Shown here: piece by piece, positions 39,273 to 39,631 of the stretch
Layout of the letters: every line of letters starts with the position of its first letter
Numbering within the stretch: position 1 is the first letter of the stretch
From: Clostridia bacterium
Lineage (GTDB): Bacteria > Bacillota > Clostridia > Oscillospirales > CAG-272
Assembly (NCBI GenBank): GCA_017445085.1
Contig: JAFSUT010000010.1
Coordinates: forward strand, 1-39,631
Direction of reading: 5' to 3'
Length of the DNA: 39,631 nt
Position numbers and translations under genes: made by a program
The notes under the pieces: model-generated
Told to the model about the DNA's origin: nothing
What the model saw: the letters and a program-made list of their open reading frames with translations, nothing else
The model's database searches: none

Positions 39273-39631
39273 ATGGATAAAAGCAAGATCAAAAAAGTGG
39301 TTCTCGCCTACTCGGGCGGTCTCGATACTTCCATCATCATTCCGTGGCTGAAAGAAAATTACAACAATTGCGAAGTCATTGCCGTTTCGGGTAACGTCGG
39401 ACAGGCGGACGAGCTCGACGGATTGGAAGAAAAAGCGCTCAAAACCGGTGCGTCCAAACTGTATATCGAGGATCTCACCGACGAATTTGTCAACGACTAC
39501 ATCATCCCCACCGTCAAGGCGGGCGCAAAATACGAGGAGTATATGCTCGGCACGTCGTTTGCGCGCCCGATCATCGCAAAGCGGCTGGTGGAGATCGCCA
39601 AGGCGGAGGGCGCGGACGCCATCTGCCACGG
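39273..39631 (+). CDS. argG: Argininosuccinate synthase (3' end missing)
   Basis: The first 119 codons of the cytoplasmic enzyme that joins citrulline and aspartate with ATP in arginine synthesis. The N-terminal PP-loop reads [20 protein letters not shown], and [20 protein letters not shown] plus [10 protein letters not shown] continue the family pattern without a gap. GGAGGA (39259-39264) lies eight bases before the ATG. The frame is open to the end of the window, so the substrate-binding and tetramerisation parts are not seen. A promoter and three ArgR-box-like sites upstream suggest repression by arginine. argH, if adjacent, would lie outside. Confidence 0.97.
   Translation, partial: MDKSKIKKVVLAYSGGLDTSIIIPWLKENYNNCEVIAVSGNVGQADELDGLEEKALKTGASKLYIEDLTDEFVNDYIIPTVKAGAKYEEYMLGTSFARPIIAKRLVEIAKAEGADAICH

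Overview
The window is chromosomal DNA from a bacterium of the Bacillota, most likely an anaerobic member of the Clostridia. The evidence is a valine T-box leader before valS, a PyrR-type attenuator before a uracil permease, S-layer homology (SLH) surface proteins, AddAB in place of RecBCD, a split transketolase, the clostridial type of topoisomerase IV subunits, and a flavodiiron-rubredoxin fusion protein that removes oxygen. Coding DNA is GC-rich, while promoters and intergenic DNA are AT-rich. Genes are dense on both strands, Shine-Dalgarno sites are strong, and sigma-A-like promoters mostly have 17-base spacers. I see no CRISPR array, rRNA, complete tRNA, transposase or phage gene.

Left part (1-10330): the 3' part of a MurE-family ligase, yajC on the minus strand, the attenuated uracil permease, and a membrane-anchored D-Ala-D-Ala carboxypeptidase whose Shine-Dalgarno site points to an AUC start codon. 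Next comes a three-gene surface cluster: two paralogous secreted sialidase-fold proteins, one of which carries SLH repeats in place of the other's N-terminal module, and a 43-residue lipoprotein that overlaps the second gene by ATGA.

Middle part (10340-24350): T-box plus valS, converging with a split transketolase pair. The addB-addA pair follows on the minus strand, divergent from a topoisomerase IV subunit B gene.

Surface block (24400-28900): an AraC regulator, an unrecognised single-pass membrane protein, and a large SLH protein with an unrecognised N-terminal region that looks like an abundant S-layer component.

Right part (28900-39631): a four-domain flavodiiron protein, then about 480 bases of non-coding DNA with a Clostridia-type inverted-repeat element and a tRNA-like 3' end. 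A seven-gene minus-strand operon follows: coaE, a lytic transglycosylase, an M18 aminopeptidase, prfA, tsaC, a nuclease-like unknown and the topoisomerase IV subunit A gene. Four of its junctions are ATGA overlaps. At the right edge are a 41-codon secreted-peptide ORF and the start of argG. Two ArgR-box-like palindromes 21 bases apart lie inside the end of the peptide ORF, and a third touches the argG promoter.

No single complete new system is proven. The best candidates for undescribed biology are the sialidase-fold/SLH/lipoprotein cluster, the unknown membrane protein paired with the S-layer protein, the secreted peptide overlapping a putative arginine operator, and the nuclease-like gene in the housekeeping operon.
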